Positions 6,281-14,438 of a stretch of DNA of 24,317 bases are shown here, piece by piece (within the stretch, counting starts at the first letter, position 1; the number at the start of each line of letters is the position of its first letter). The translations under genes were made by a program, and so were the position numbers. Source of the DNA: an uncultured Prevotella sp. (GTDB lineage Bacteria > Bacteroidota > Bacteroidia > Bacteroidales > Bacteroidaceae); contig CAMZBS010000029.1 of the NCBI GenBank assembly GCA_947304695.1, positions 1 through 24,317 on the forward strand. Reading direction: 5' to 3'. The notes beneath the pieces were generated by a model, which worked only from the letters and a program-made list of their open reading frames with translations, was not told where the DNA came from and did not search any database.

Positions 6281-6304
6281 ATTGTAAATTGTCTAATTGT
6301 AAAT
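6280..6304. repeat. Short direct repeat in the truB-queA spacer
   Basis: AATTGTAAAT occurs at 6280-6289 and again at 6295-6304, with AATTGTCTAATTGT between. It belongs to a recurring class of short-word repeat spacers in this window. Confidence 0.6.
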
Positions 6305-6311
6305 CAGATAC

Positions 6312-7454
6312 ATGAAACTATCGCAATTCAAATTCAAACTGCCAGAAGAGCAGGTGGCACTCTATCCGCCGCACCGCGCCTTTGAGAATGAAGACGGTAC
6401 AGTGGAGCGTGTCTACAATCGCGACCAGTGCAAGCTCATGGTGCTCCACCGCAAGAGTCAGCAGCTGGAACTGTTCAAGAAGGACGACAGCGGCAACGAC
6501 ACCGAAGAGTTCCTGACCTTCCGCGACCTGGTGAATTATTTCGACGAGGGCGATACCTTCGTCTTCAACGATACGCTGGTCTTTCCTGCCCGTCTCTACG
6601 GAACGAAGGAGAAAACCGATGCCAAGATTGAGGTCTTCCTGCTGCGCGAACTGAACGACGAGTTGCGCCTGTGGGACGTGCTGGTCGAACCTGCCCGCAA
6701 GATCCGCATAGGCAATAAACTCTTCTTCGACGGCGAAGGCCCCATGGTGGCCGAGGTCATTGACAACACCACCTCGCGTGGCCGCACCCTGCGGTTCCTC
6801 TACGACTGTCCGCACGATGAGTTCAAGCGTGAGCTCTATTCTTTGGGTGAGGCACCGCTGCCCCGTTACATCGTAAGTCGCCGTAAGGCTGAGCCCGACG
6901 ATATGGAGAACTTCCAGACCGTCTTTGCCAAGAACGAAGGTGCTGTAACCGCTCCTTCCACGGGTCTGCACTTCAGCAAGCAGCTGATGAAGATCATGGA
7001 GATACGCGGCTTCAACTTCGCCTACGTCACGGTACACTGCGGACTTGGTTCCTTCGATCCCATCGAGGTGGAAGATCTGACCAAGCACAAGATGAACTCG
7101 GAGCAGATGTATGTGGGAGCCGAGGCCTGCCGTGTAGTCAACGAAGCCAAGCGTGCCGGACACACGGTGTGCTCCGTGGGCATCAGCACGGCACGTGCCA
7201 CAGAGTCTGCCGTAGGTACCGACGGCATGCTGAAGGAATATGATGGCTGGACAAACAAGTTCATCTTCCCACCCTACGAGTTCGGACTGGCCAATGCGCT
7301 CATCACCAATTTCTATCATCCTGAGTCAACCATGATGATGGCCACCGCAGCCTTTGGAGGATACGAACTGGTGTGTGAAGCCTACAAGCTGGCTCTGAAG
7401 CATAACTACATGTTTGGCTGTTACGGCGACGCCCTACTGCTGCTCGACGACTGA
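6312..7454 (+). CDS. queA: QueA-family S-adenosylmethionine:tRNA ribosyltransferase-isomerase
   Basis: QueA transfers the ribosyl part of S-adenosylmethionine to 7-aminomethyl-7-deazaguanine at the tRNA wobble position, giving epoxyqueuosine. The 380-aa product shows FNDTLVFPARLYG (85-97), FQTVFAKNEGAVTAP (201-215), the glycine motif PSTGLHF (215-221), VHCGLGSFDP (241-250), LITNFYHPEST and YGDALLL. The canonical PTAGLHF is changed to PSTGLHF, and the usual HVGxGTFxPV becomes VHCGLGSFDPI. The protein is about 30 residues longer than E. coli QueA, with an insert around residues 23-65. This may be a lineage-specific variant. The stop overlaps the folK start by one base (TGATG). The family is certain; activity on the same substrate is inferred. 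Confidence 0.9.
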   Translation: MKLSQFKFKLPEEQVALYPPHRAFENEDGTVERVYNRDQCKLMVLHRKSQQLELFKKDDSGNDTEEFLTFRDLVNYFDEGDTFVFNDTLVFPARLYGTKEKTDAKIEVFLLRELNDELRLWDVLVEPARKIRIGNKLFFDGEGPMVAEVIDNTTSRGRTLRFLYDCPHDEFKRELYSLGEAPLPRYIVSRRKAEPDDMENFQTVFAKNEGAVTAPSTGLHFSKQLMKIMEIRGFNFAYVTVHCGLGSFDPIEVEDLTKHKMNSEQMYVGAEACRVVNEAKRAGHTVCSVGISTARATESAVGTDGMLKEYDGWTNKFIFPPYEFGLANALITNFYHPESTMMMATAAFGGYELVCEAYKLALKHNYMFGCYGDALLLLDD

Positions 7455-7867
7455 TGGCCACACACGAAGTCTACTTGGGACTGGGCTCCAATCTGGGCAA
7501 CCGTGAGATGCTGCTGGCTCAGGCCAGTGAGGAGATTGCAAGGCTGATTGGCCCCATCCTGCGCCAGTCGGCTCTGTATGTCACAAAGCCATGGGGCTTC
7601 AGTTCTCAAAACGACTTCCTCAATGCAGTGGTGTGCTGCCGCACTGCGTTGCTGCCTCGCGAGGTACTCTGGCGCACACAGCAAATAGAGTGTCAGCTGG
7701 GCAGGAAACAGAAATCGGCAGGAGGTGTCTATCACGACCGTCCGATTGACATCGACATCCTGATCTACGATGACTGGCACGTGCAGGAACCAGACCTGCA
7801 GATACCCCATCCGCTCATGCTTCAGCGTGACTTCGTGATGCGGCCCTTGCTTGAAATCCTGAAATAA
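7454..7867 (+). CDS. folK: 2-amino-4-hydroxy-6-hydroxymethyldihydropteridine pyrophosphokinase FolK
   Basis: FolK transfers pyrophosphate from ATP to 6-hydroxymethyl-7,8-dihydropterin in folate synthesis. Visible motifs are YLGLGSNLGNR (7-17), DFLNAVV (54-60), HDRPIDIDIL (94-103, with the metal-binding aspartates D99 and D101) and IPHPLMLQRDFVMRPLLEI at the end. At 137 aa it is shorter than the usual 155-160 aa, but nothing essential appears to be missing. The start overlaps the queA stop, indicating coupled translation. It is the last gene of the ftsX operon. Confidence 0.94.
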   Translation: MATHEVYLGLGSNLGNREMLLAQASEEIARLIGPILRQSALYVTKPWGFSSQNDFLNAVVCCRTALLPREVLWRTQQIECQLGRKQKSAGGVYHDRPIDIDILIYDDWHVQEPDLQIPHPLMLQRDFVMRPLLEILK

Positions 7868-7908
7868 AACATAACTAACTAAACAAAGTACTTAGAATTA
7901 CTATTAAC

Positions 7909-9378
7909 ATGAAGAGAATTGCAAACTGTTTCTTGTTGTCGATGGCCGCCCTCGCGGCTTGGGCCCAGGCTGATTATGAACAGTACACGCGCGACCTGCC
8001 CTTCCCGATGGATCCTGTCGCAGTGCCTGAGTTTCCTGACCGTCAGGTCTCAATAACCGATTTCGGAGCTGTGGGCGATGGCCAGCAGTTGTGTACAGAA
8101 GCCTTTGCCCGTGCCATTGAGACCCTGTCGGCGCAGGGCGGTGGACACCTGATTGTGCCACAGGGCATCTGGCACACCGGACCGATTGTGTTGAAGTCGA
8201 ACATTGATCTGCATCTTGAGGCTGGAGCCATCATCTTGTTTGCAGCCGATGAAGACCTCTATCCGCTGGTTGAAACATCTTTTGAAGGACTGGACACCCG
8301 CCGCTGCCAGTCACCGCTGAGTGCCATCAATGCCGAGAACATTGCCGTGACGGGCCTGGGCGTCATTGACGGCAACGGACAGTACTGGCGTCCCCTGCGC
8401 CGTGACAAGGTTACAGACAAGCAATGGAAGAACCTGACCAGCCGTCCTGGCGGATTCCTGCTCAGAGACGATTTCTGGGTGCCTTCCGAAAGCTATGCAA
8501 GGGGTGCAAAAGATGCCGACTCGAATATTCCCAAGGTGAAGGACGAGGCTGAATGGAACACCATGAAGCGTTTCCTTCGTCCTGTCTTGGTGAGTTTGGT
8601 TGGCTGCAAGAAGGTATTGCTGCAAGGTGTTGTCTTCCAGAACTCACCAGCATGGAATCTGCATCCGCTGATGTGTGAAGACTTGATTATTGACCATGTG
8701 CTGGTCATGAATCCCTCCTATTCCCAGAATGGCGATGCCCTCGACTTGGAGTCATGCCGCAGGGTGCTTATCCTTGACTCGCGCTTCAATGCCGGTGACG
8801 ACGGCATCTGTCTGAAGAGTGGAAAGAACGAAGACGGACGCAGACGTGGCCGACCCTGTGAGCAGGTGGTGGTCGACGGCTGTACGGTCTTCTATGGTCA
8901 TGGCGGTTTTGTCGTGGGATCGGAAATGAGTGGCGGCGTGCGTAATATCATGGTGCGCAACTGCCAGTTCCTGGGCACACAGGTAGGACTGCGCTTTAAG
9001 AGTACCCGTGGACGTGGCGGTGTGGTCGAGAATATCTTTGTAGACGGTATCTCCATGACCGACATTGAGACCTATGCGCTGACGTTCAACATGTACTACC
9101 GCGGAATCTCCGTGGCCGAAGTGCTGGCTTTGGGCTTGAAGGACGAGGTGGTGGAACCTGCACCCGTGGACGAGACTACTCCTGTGTTCCGCAATATCGA
9201 CATCCGCAACGTCCGATGCAACAATGCTCTGCTGGCTATGGAGTTCAACGGACTGCCTGAAATGCCCATTGATAACATCCGCCTGAAGAACATCAACATC
9301 ATTGCCGACTATGATGCAACATTCCGCTATTGTCGCAACATCACGAAGGAGGATGTCAGAATCCAATTAAAGAAATAG
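7909..9378 (+). CDS. Secreted GH28 glycoside hydrolase (polygalacturonase-like)
   Basis: GH28 enzymes hydrolyse polygalacturonate by inversion. The 489-aa protein has a signal peptide (about residues 1-20, ending AAWAQA) followed by VSITDFGAVGDG, the typical start of the right-handed beta-helix. The four GH28 motifs are present: QNGDALD (N274, D276), AGDDGICLKSG (D297, D298), GHGGFVVGSE (H331) and RFKSTRGRGG (R362, K364). The first motif reads NGD where NTD is usual, but the catalytic aspartates, histidine and basic pair are kept. It lies 41 bp behind folK with no clear promoter, and is separated by rpsO and typA from the uronate operon it probably serves. Exo or endo mode and the exact substrate cannot be told. 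Confidence 0.9.
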   Translation: MKRIANCFLLSMAALAAWAQADYEQYTRDLPFPMDPVAVPEFPDRQVSITDFGAVGDGQQLCTEAFARAIETLSAQGGGHLIVPQGIWHTGPIVLKSNIDLHLEAGAIILFAADEDLYPLVETSFEGLDTRRCQSPLSAINAENIAVTGLGVIDGNGQYWRPLRRDKVTDKQWKNLTSRPGGFLLRDDFWVPSESYARGAKDADSNIPKVKDEAEWNTMKRFLRPVLVSLVGCKKVLLQGVVFQNSPAWNLHPLMCEDLIIDHVLVMNPSYSQNGDALDLESCRRVLILDSRFNAGDDGICLKSGKNEDGRRRGRPCEQVVVDGCTVFYGHGGFVVGSEMSGGVRNIMVRNCQFLGTQVGLRFKSTRGRGGVVENIFVDGISMTDIETYALTFNMYYRGISVAEVLALGLKDEVVEPAPVDETTPVFRNIDIRNVRCNNALLAMEFNGLPEMPIDNIRLKNINIIADYDATFRYCRNITKEDVRIQLKK

Positions 9379-9388
9379 TAAAAAATGA

Positions 9389-9424
9389 AGAAGGCTGCAC
9401 ATCGATTCTGACGTGCAGCCTTCT
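9389..9424 (-). terminator. Terminator between GH28 gene and rpsO (strong for rpsO)
   Basis: A 12-bp perfect stem (AGAAGGCTGCAC at 9389-9400 with 9413-9424) encloses a 12-nt loop. On the minus strand it is followed by CATTTTTTA, a good rho-independent terminator for rpsO. On the plus strand the following CACTCTTTACTTTTC is weaker, but may also stop the GH28 transcript. Confidence 0.85.
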
Positions 9425-9455
9425 CACTCTTTACTTTTCAACTATTACCTTAACA

Positions 9456-9725
9456 TTATTTGCGCAGACCGAGAGCCTTGATGATGGCGCGGTAACGCTC
9501 AATGTCGTTGGTGTAGAGATACTTCAGCAGCTTGCGGCGACGACCTACCATCATAGTCAGCGAACGAGCCGTGGCGAAGTCCTTGCGGTTCTGCTTCAGG
9601 TGCTCGGTGAGGTGCTTGATGCGATAGGTGAACAGGGCAATCTGGCTCTCAGCTGAACCCGTGTCCTTGGCGTCCTTGCCATACTGGCCGAAAATCTCTG
9701 CTTTCTTTGCTGAATCGAGATACAT
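9456..9725 (-). CDS. rpsO: 30S ribosomal protein S15
   Basis: S15 binds 16S rRNA early in assembly of the 30S platform. The 89-aa product has the normal length and the family signature: DTGSAESQIALFTYRI near residues 21-36, LTEHLKQNRKDFATARSL, and MVGRRRKLLKYL near 59-70. It is monocistronic, with a promoter at 9844-9851, a leader of about 110 nt with two small hairpins, and a strong terminator. In other bacteria S15 represses its own mRNA through leader structures, which is possible here too. Confidence 0.98.
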   Translation of the reverse strand: MYLDSAKKAEIFGQYGKDAKDTGSAESQIALFTYRIKHLTEHLKQNRKDFATARSLTMMVGRRRKLLKYLYTNDIERYRAIIKALGLRK

Positions 9726-9840
9726 AATTGTTGATTGTGATTAAAAAGTTTTTGCTCTATACATCCTTCTGACGCCTGCCGTACCAATCACGCCAGTACG
9801 GGTTACGTCCTTGAGATGCTTCGGATTTTCCGAAAAGCGC
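9726..9840 (-). promoter_or_regulatory. rpsO leader with two small hairpins
   Basis: The leader is unusually long for a window where most leaders are about 20-30 nt. It can form two stems: 9820-9824 with 9830-9834 (TTCGG/CCGAA) and 9779-9784 with 9796-9801 (CCGTAC/GTACGG). An S15-binding autoregulatory element is plausible by analogy with other phyla, but I recognise no known S15 leader motif. Confidence 0.4.
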
Positions 9841-9904
9841 GTGCAAAGGTACAACTTTTTCCGCATTCCAACAAATTATTCAGAAAAAAGTTGTACCTTT
9901 GCAC
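9841..9904. promoter_or_regulatory. Mirror-image divergent promoters of rpsO and typA
   Basis: The 20-bp arm 9841-9860 (GTGCAAAGGTACAACTTTTT) is the exact reverse complement of 9885-9904. Each arm contains TACCTTTG, a full TAnnTTTG match: 9844-9851 on the minus strand for rpsO and 9894-9901 on the plus strand for typA. The typA ATG is 26 bases behind its box. The two genes therefore have identical promoter cores in opposite directions with a 24-bp centre. Confidence 0.8.
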
Positions 9905-9927
9905 CCGATTTTACGTAAAAAGTATTT

Positions 9928-11736
9928 ATGCAGGACATCAGAAACATTGCGATTATCGCACACGTAGACCACGGAAAGACAACCCTTGTGGACAAAATGA
10001 TGCTGGCAGGAAATCTCTTCCGTGAGGGACAGAACCTCAGCAATCAGGTGCTCGACGCCAACGACCTCGAACGTGAAAGAGGCATTACTATCCTTTCCAA
10101 GAACGTTTCCATTAACTGGAAAGGCACCAAGATTAACATTATTGATACTCCGGGACACTCCGACTTTGGCGGAGAGGTGGAGCGCGTGCTCAACATGGCC
10201 GACGGCTGTCTGTTGCTGGTCGACGCTTTTGAAGGTCCCATGCCGCAGACCCGCTTCGTGCTGCAGAAGGCATTGCAGATAGGACTCAAGCCCATCGTGG
10301 TGGTCAACAAGGTTGACAAGCCCAACTGTCGTCCCGAAGAAGTCTACGAAATGGTGTTCGATCTGATGTTCTCGCTCAATGCCACTGAAGACCAGCTGGA
10401 TTTCCCCGTGGTCTACGGTTCGGCCAAGAACGGATGGATGGGAGAAGACTACAAGACACCCGCCAACGATATCACCTATCTGCTTGACAAGATTGTGGAG
10501 GTTATTCCCGCTCCGCAGCAGATAGAGGGTACGCCCCAGATGCTTATTACTTCGCTCGATTATTCAAGCTATACAGGCCGCATCGCTGTGGGCCGCGTGC
10601 ATCGTGGGACGCTGAAGGACGGCATGCAGGTCACGCTCTGCCACCGCGACGGTTCGATGGAGAAGACGAAGATCAAGGAACTCCATACCTTCGATGGCAT
10701 GGGCCATCAGCGCATTGATCAGGTAGAGTGCGGCGACATCTGTGCCGTTATCGGACTGGAGAAGTTTGAGATTGGTGACACCATTTGTGACTTGGAGAAT
10801 CCAGAACCGCTGCCCCCCATTGCCATCGACGAGCCTACCATGTCGATGCTCTTCACCATCAACGACTCACCATTCTTCGGCAAGGAAGGAAAGTTTGTCA
10901 CCTCGCGTCACATCAACGACCGTCTGGAGAAGGAACTGGAGAAGAACCTGGCCCTGAAGGTGGAAGCCTTTGAGGATTCTACCGATAAGTGGGTGGTATC
11001 TGGCCGTGGCGTGCTCCACCTCTCCGTACTCATCGAGACCATGCGCCGCGAGGGTTACGAGCTTCAGGTGGGACAGCCGCAGGTGATTTACAAGGAGGTT
11101 GACGGTGTCAAATGTGAACCCATCGAGGAACTCACCATCAATGTGCCCGAGGTCTTCGCTTCGAAGATGATTGACATGGTGACACGCCGCAAGGGCGAGA
11201 TGACGTCGATGGAGAATCAGGGTGAGCGCGTGAACATTGAGTTCAACATTCCCTCACGCGGCATCATCGGCCTGCGCACAAACGTGCTCACTGCCTCGCA
11301 GGGCGAAGCCATCATGGCCCATCGCTTTAAGGAGTACCAGCCCTACAAGGGTGAGATAGAGCGTCGCGTGAACGGTTCGATGATTGCTTTGGAGACCGGC
11401 ACCGCATACGCATACGCTATCGACAAGCTGCAGGATCGCGGTAAGTTCTTCATCGATCCGGGCGAAGAAGTCTATTTGGGCGAAGTTGTTGGCGAGCATG
11501 TTCACGACAACGATCTGGTCATCAACGTCTGCAAGGCCAAGCAGCTTACCAATGTGCGCGCCTCTGGCACCGACGAGAAGGCACGTATCATTCCCAAGAC
11601 CGTCATGAGTCTCGAGGAATGTCTGGAATACATCAAGGAAGATGAGCTGGTGGAGGTAACTCCCAAGTCCATGCGTATGCGGAAGGTTATCCTTGACCAC
11701 GACCAGCGAAAGAAAGCGAACATCAATCGCAAGTGA
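9928..11736 (+). CDS. typA: Ribosome-associated GTPase TypA/BipA
   Basis: TypA is a translational GTPase related to EF-G that acts in 50S assembly and stress adaptation. The 602-aa product has the usual length. GTPase motifs are G1 AHVDHGKTT (11-19), G2 RGIT (51-54), G3 DTPGH (73-77), G4 NKVD (127-130) and G5 GSAKNGW. Domain II and the EF-G-like domains follow, with [19 protein letters not shown] in the C-terminal part. ATG 9928 gives [19 protein letters not shown], the common N terminus. It is monocistronic, with its own promoter (9894-9901) and terminator (11755-11797). Confidence 0.97.
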   Translation: MQDIRNIAIIAHVDHGKTTLVDKMMLAGNLFREGQNLSNQVLDANDLERERGITILSKNVSINWKGTKINIIDTPGHSDFGGEVERVLNMADGCLLLVDAFEGPMPQTRFVLQKALQIGLKPIVVVNKVDKPNCRPEEVYEMVFDLMFSLNATEDQLDFPVVYGSAKNGWMGEDYKTPANDITYLLDKIVEVIPAPQQIEGTPQMLITSLDYSSYTGRIAVGRVHRGTLKDGMQVTLCHRDGSMEKTKIKELHTFDGMGHQRIDQVECGDICAVIGLEKFEIGDTICDLENPEPLPPIAIDEPTMSMLFTINDSPFFGKEGKFVTSRHINDRLEKELEKNLALKVEAFEDSTDKWVVSGRGVLHLSVLIETMRREGYELQVGQPQVIYKEVDGVKCEPIEELTINVPEVFASKMIDMVTRRKGEMTSMENQGERVNIEFNIPSRGIIGLRTNVLTASQGEAIMAHRFKEYQPYKGEIERRVNGSMIALETGTAYAYAIDKLQDRGKFFIDPGEEVYLGEVVGEHVHDNDLVINVCKAKQLTNVRASGTDEKARIIPKTVMSLEECLEYIKEDELVEVTPKSMRMRKVILDHDQRKKANINRK

Positions 11737-11754
11737 TTTCCCCCTCATATTATT

Positions 11755-11800
11755 GTCGCCGATGCTTTGTGTACTTCATCCACAAAACATCGGCGACTTT
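11755..11800 (+). terminator. typA terminator hairpin
   Basis: GTCGCCGATGCTTTGTG (11755-11771) pairs with 11781-11797 over 17 positions with one mismatch around a 9-nt loop, followed by only three T residues. It starts 18 bases after the typA stop. The stem is long and the T tract poor, so stopping may rely partly on the second hairpin downstream. Confidence 0.7.
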
Positions 11801-11817
11801 GTGTGGAAATACGGTCA

Positions 11818-11862
11818 ACTGAAATACACCGTTTTCTCAACTAGAAAACGGTGTATTTCAGT
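11818..11862. repeat. Perfect 20-bp hairpin between convergent genes
   Basis: ACTGAAATACACCGTTTTCT (11818-11837) is the exact reverse complement of 11843-11862, with the 5-nt loop CAACT. It lies between the typA terminator and the end of the MFS gene, which converge. There is no T tract on either side. A back-up bidirectional terminator or an RNA-stabilising hairpin is possible; a palindromic repeat element is an alternative. Confidence 0.8.
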
Positions 11863-11916
11863 AAGGATAACGATTGACAGATACGTTTTCAAGGGCTAAC
11901 AGCCAGTAGCCTGAAA

Positions 11917-13371
11917 TCAATCAACCACCACGGGCTTGTACTTGGGAACGAGAGCCTTCATGATGCACCAGCCGATAAGGTAGGCCACTGCACAGAAGGA
12001 GAAGACAATCATGTAGGCTGCAGGCTTGCCCTCAAAGCCCATGAACGAGAAGGCACTGCCCTGCTCAGCTGCCCAAGTGAAGAAGTTGCCTGAACCCTTG
12101 TTGATGGCAAACGAGCCGAGACCTCCGATGGCTGTGCCCAGACCAACGATGGTGCCGATAGTAGACTTGGGGAACATGTCGCCAATGGTGGAGAAGAGGT
12201 TGGCACTCCATGCCTGATGACCTGCACCCAGCAGACCGATGAGGATGGCGGGCCACCAGGCGCTATAAGCACCAAGGGGCTGAGCCAGCAGACCTAGCAC
12301 GGGGAAGCAGGCGAAGATGAACATGGCACGCATGCGGCCCAGATAGGGATTCATGCCACGGCTCTCGACGAAATACTTGGGCAGGTAGCCGCCGCCAATG
12401 GAGAGCACGGTGACGATGAGATAGAGGGTAAAGATGAGCAGAATGCCCATGGTGGAGTCGCTGGTGTAGCCGTACTGGTCGCTGAAGTAGGCGGGAGCCC
12501 AGAATAGGAAGAACCACCACACACCGTCGGTCATGAACTTGCCCACGAGGAAAGCCCAGGTCTGCTTGAAGGTGAGACACTTGAAGAAGGGAATGGTCTT
12601 CTCCTCGACCACGGCGGTACGGTCCTGTACTTCGGCCAGGTCGTTGTCCTGCTCAATATAGTTCAGCTCAGCCTGGTTCACACGCTTGTTCTGGCTTGGC
12701 TTCTCATAGAGCCATATCCAAAGACCCATCCACACATAACCCAGCACACCGATGATGATGAAAGCCATCTCCCAGCCCCATGCACGGGCCAGCAGGGGAA
12801 TGGTGGCAGGAGCGGCCAGCGCACCTACTGAGGCACCGCTGTTGAAGATAGAGGTGGAGAAGGCACGGTCCTTCTTGGGGAAGTACTCAGCCGTGGCCTT
12901 GATGGCTGCGGGGAAGTTGCCGGCCTCGCCTACAGCCAGGATGAAACGGCAGGAAAGGAACAGCCATACGGAGATGGTGGCAATGGCCACGGCAGCATCG
13001 CTGCCTGCCTGCACCATGCGCAGGGCCTCGATGGAGTCGTAACCCTCAATGTTCATAGCCACCCAACCGCAGCCGGCGTGCATCACAGCACCGGTCGACC
13101 ACACGAAGATGGCAATGAGATAGCCTTTCTTAGTGCCCATCCAGTCGATGAACTTGCCAGAGACGAGATTGGCAAAGGCATAGAAGAGTGAGAACAGACC
13201 GGTGATGGTGCCATAGTCGGCATCAGTCCAGTGGAAGTCAAGTGCAATAAAGTCCTTCCAGGTAAGTGACAGAACCTGACGGTCCATGTAGTTGACGGTG
13301 GTTGCAAGGAAGAGCAACGCACAGATGACCCAACGGAAGTTGGACATTTTGGTGGTTTGAATTGGAGTCAT
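11917..13371 (-). CDS. MFS transporter, ACS family, ExuT-like (hexuronate)
   Basis: This 484-aa, 12-helix permease belongs to the anion:cation symporter group of the major facilitator superfamily. Signatures include VNYMDRQVLSLTW in helix 1, the loop motif GKFIDWMGTKKGY between helices 2 and 3, and LAVGEAGNFPAAIKATAEYFPKKDRA in helix 4 to the central loop, all typical of hexuronate and glucarate carriers. It is last in the operon after kduI (41-bp spacer). The context with KduI and a nearby GH28 suggests galacturonate or a ketodeoxyuronate as substrate, but the exact substrate is inference. The start could also be the in-frame ATG at 13347. Confidence 0.88.
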   Translation of the reverse strand: MTPIQTTKMSNFRWVICALLFLATTVNYMDRQVLSLTWKDFIALDFHWTDADYGTITGLFSLFYAFANLVSGKFIDWMGTKKGYLIAIFVWSTGAVMHAGCGWVAMNIEGYDSIEALRMVQAGSDAAVAIATISVWLFLSCRFILAVGEAGNFPAAIKATAEYFPKKDRAFSTSIFNSGASVGALAAPATIPLLARAWGWEMAFIIIGVLGYVWMGLWIWLYEKPSQNKRVNQAELNYIEQDNDLAEVQDRTAVVEEKTIPFFKCLTFKQTWAFLVGKFMTDGVWWFFLFWAPAYFSDQYGYTSDSTMGILLIFTLYLIVTVLSIGGGYLPKYFVESRGMNPYLGRMRAMFIFACFPVLGLLAQPLGAYSAWWPAILIGLLGAGHQAWSANLFSTIGDMFPKSTIGTIVGLGTAIGGLGSFAINKGSGNFFTWAAEQGSAFSFMGFEGKPAAYMIVFSFCAVAYLIGWCIMKALVPKYKPVVVD

Positions 13372-13380
13372 ATTTTTGTT

Positions 13381-13414
13381 TTTTTACTATTTTACCTTTT
13401 AACCTTTTTACCTT
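13381..13414. repeat. Short-word repeat in the kduI-MFS spacer
   Basis: The plus strand carries three variants of TTTTACC in a row (TTTTACC, TTTTAACC, TTTTTACC). It reaches the kduI stop codon. It looks like the same spacer class as 6280-6304 and 21420-21478. Confidence 0.45.
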
Positions 13415-14387
13415 ACTTGATGTCGATCACGGGAATGTTGTCCTTGTCATTATAATAAAGGTTCTCACCAGCCATGCCCCAGATGAAGGTGTAATAATAG
13501 GTACCGGCGGCAGCGTGCATTGACCATTCGGGCGACATGATGGCCTGCTCATTGTGCAGCCATACCACGCGGCTCTCCTGCGGCTCACCCATGATGTGGG
13601 CAATGGTCTGTCCTTCGGGCAGGTTGAAGTAGTAGTAGGCTTCAATGCGGCGGCCGTGGGTGTGAGGCGGCATCGTGTTCCAGGCTGCACCGGGGTTCAG
13701 TTGGGTCAGACCCAGCTGCAACTGGCAGGGACCTTCTTCAAGTACGTCGTTGACGATGAGCTTGTAGACAGTGCGGTTGTTGCACTCCTCCAGTGAGCCT
13801 ACAGGCCCCCAGACAGCTGCTTTCAGCGAACCCTTGCGGCCGTCGAGCGTAATCCACTGGGTCTTGTAGTGCTGGTGGGCGGTGGCCGAGTTCAGGTAGA
13901 ACTTGGCAGGTTTGGCGGCATCCTTTGAGCGGAACAGCACTTCCTTGTTCACGTCCTTGTCCTTCGAGATGTGGCCACGGCCTATGTAGAGGGCCTCCTT
14001 GGGCTGAAGGGGATACTCCTTGCCGTCGACGATGACCACGCCGTCGCCCTCACCGCAGTTCACTACGCCCAGCTCACGGTTGTAGAGGAAGTACTTGTCC
14101 TTGATGCCTGGGTCGACGTCGAGTCCCAGGTCGCGGAAGTTCTCCAGTTTCAGCGTCTTCGTCACAGGCATGGCACCACCGAAAATGAAACGGTCGTAGT
14201 GCGAGTAGGTCAGGTTGATCTTGTCGGCCTCCATGACCTTCTCCATGACAAAGCGCTCGCGCAGCGTCTTCGTGTCGTAGTGCTTCACGTCCTCCGGGTG
14301 GCAGGCCGTCTGGAAATTCACATTCTGCTGTGCCGTGACCATCGTGGCCACTGCCAGCAGAGCTACTGAAAATAATGCTCTTTTCAT
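13413..14387 (-). CDS. kduI: 5-keto-4-deoxyuronate isomerase KduI with a signal peptide
   Basis: KduI isomerises 5-keto-4-deoxyuronate (5-dehydro-4-deoxy-D-glucuronate) to 2,5-diketo-3-deoxygluconate in pectin breakdown. The metal site of this cupin family is intact: [14 protein letters not shown] supplies H242, H244 and E249, and H291 lies in [17 protein letters not shown]. The protein is 324 aa against about 278 aa for E. coli KduI. The extra length is mostly N-terminal, beginning with [20 protein letters not shown], a clear Sec signal peptide with a basic start, hydrophobic core and ATMVTA cleavage region. KduI is normally cytosolic, so this version is predicted to be periplasmic. It lies 51 bp behind the IIC-like permease and 41 bp before the MFS gene. 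Confidence 0.93.
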   Translation of the reverse strand: MKRALFSVALLAVATMVTAQQNVNFQTACHPEDVKHYDTKTLRERFVMEKVMEADKINLTYSHYDRFIFGGAMPVTKTLKLENFRDLGLDVDPGIKDKYFLYNRELGVVNCGEGDGVVIVDGKEYPLQPKEALYIGRGHISKDKDVNKEVLFRSKDAAKPAKFYLNSATAHQHYKTQWITLDGRKGSLKAAVWGPVGSLEECNNRTVYKLIVNDVLEEGPCQLQLGLTQLNPGAAWNTMPPHTHGRRIEAYYYFNLPEGQTIAHIMGEPQESRVVWLHNEQAIMSPEWSMHAAAGTYYYTFIWGMAGENLYYNDKDNIPVIDIK

Positions 14388-14438
14388 GTTGTATAGTATT
14401 TTGGATTTAGTGTTTGCTTGTTGTTGAAAAGATAATAG

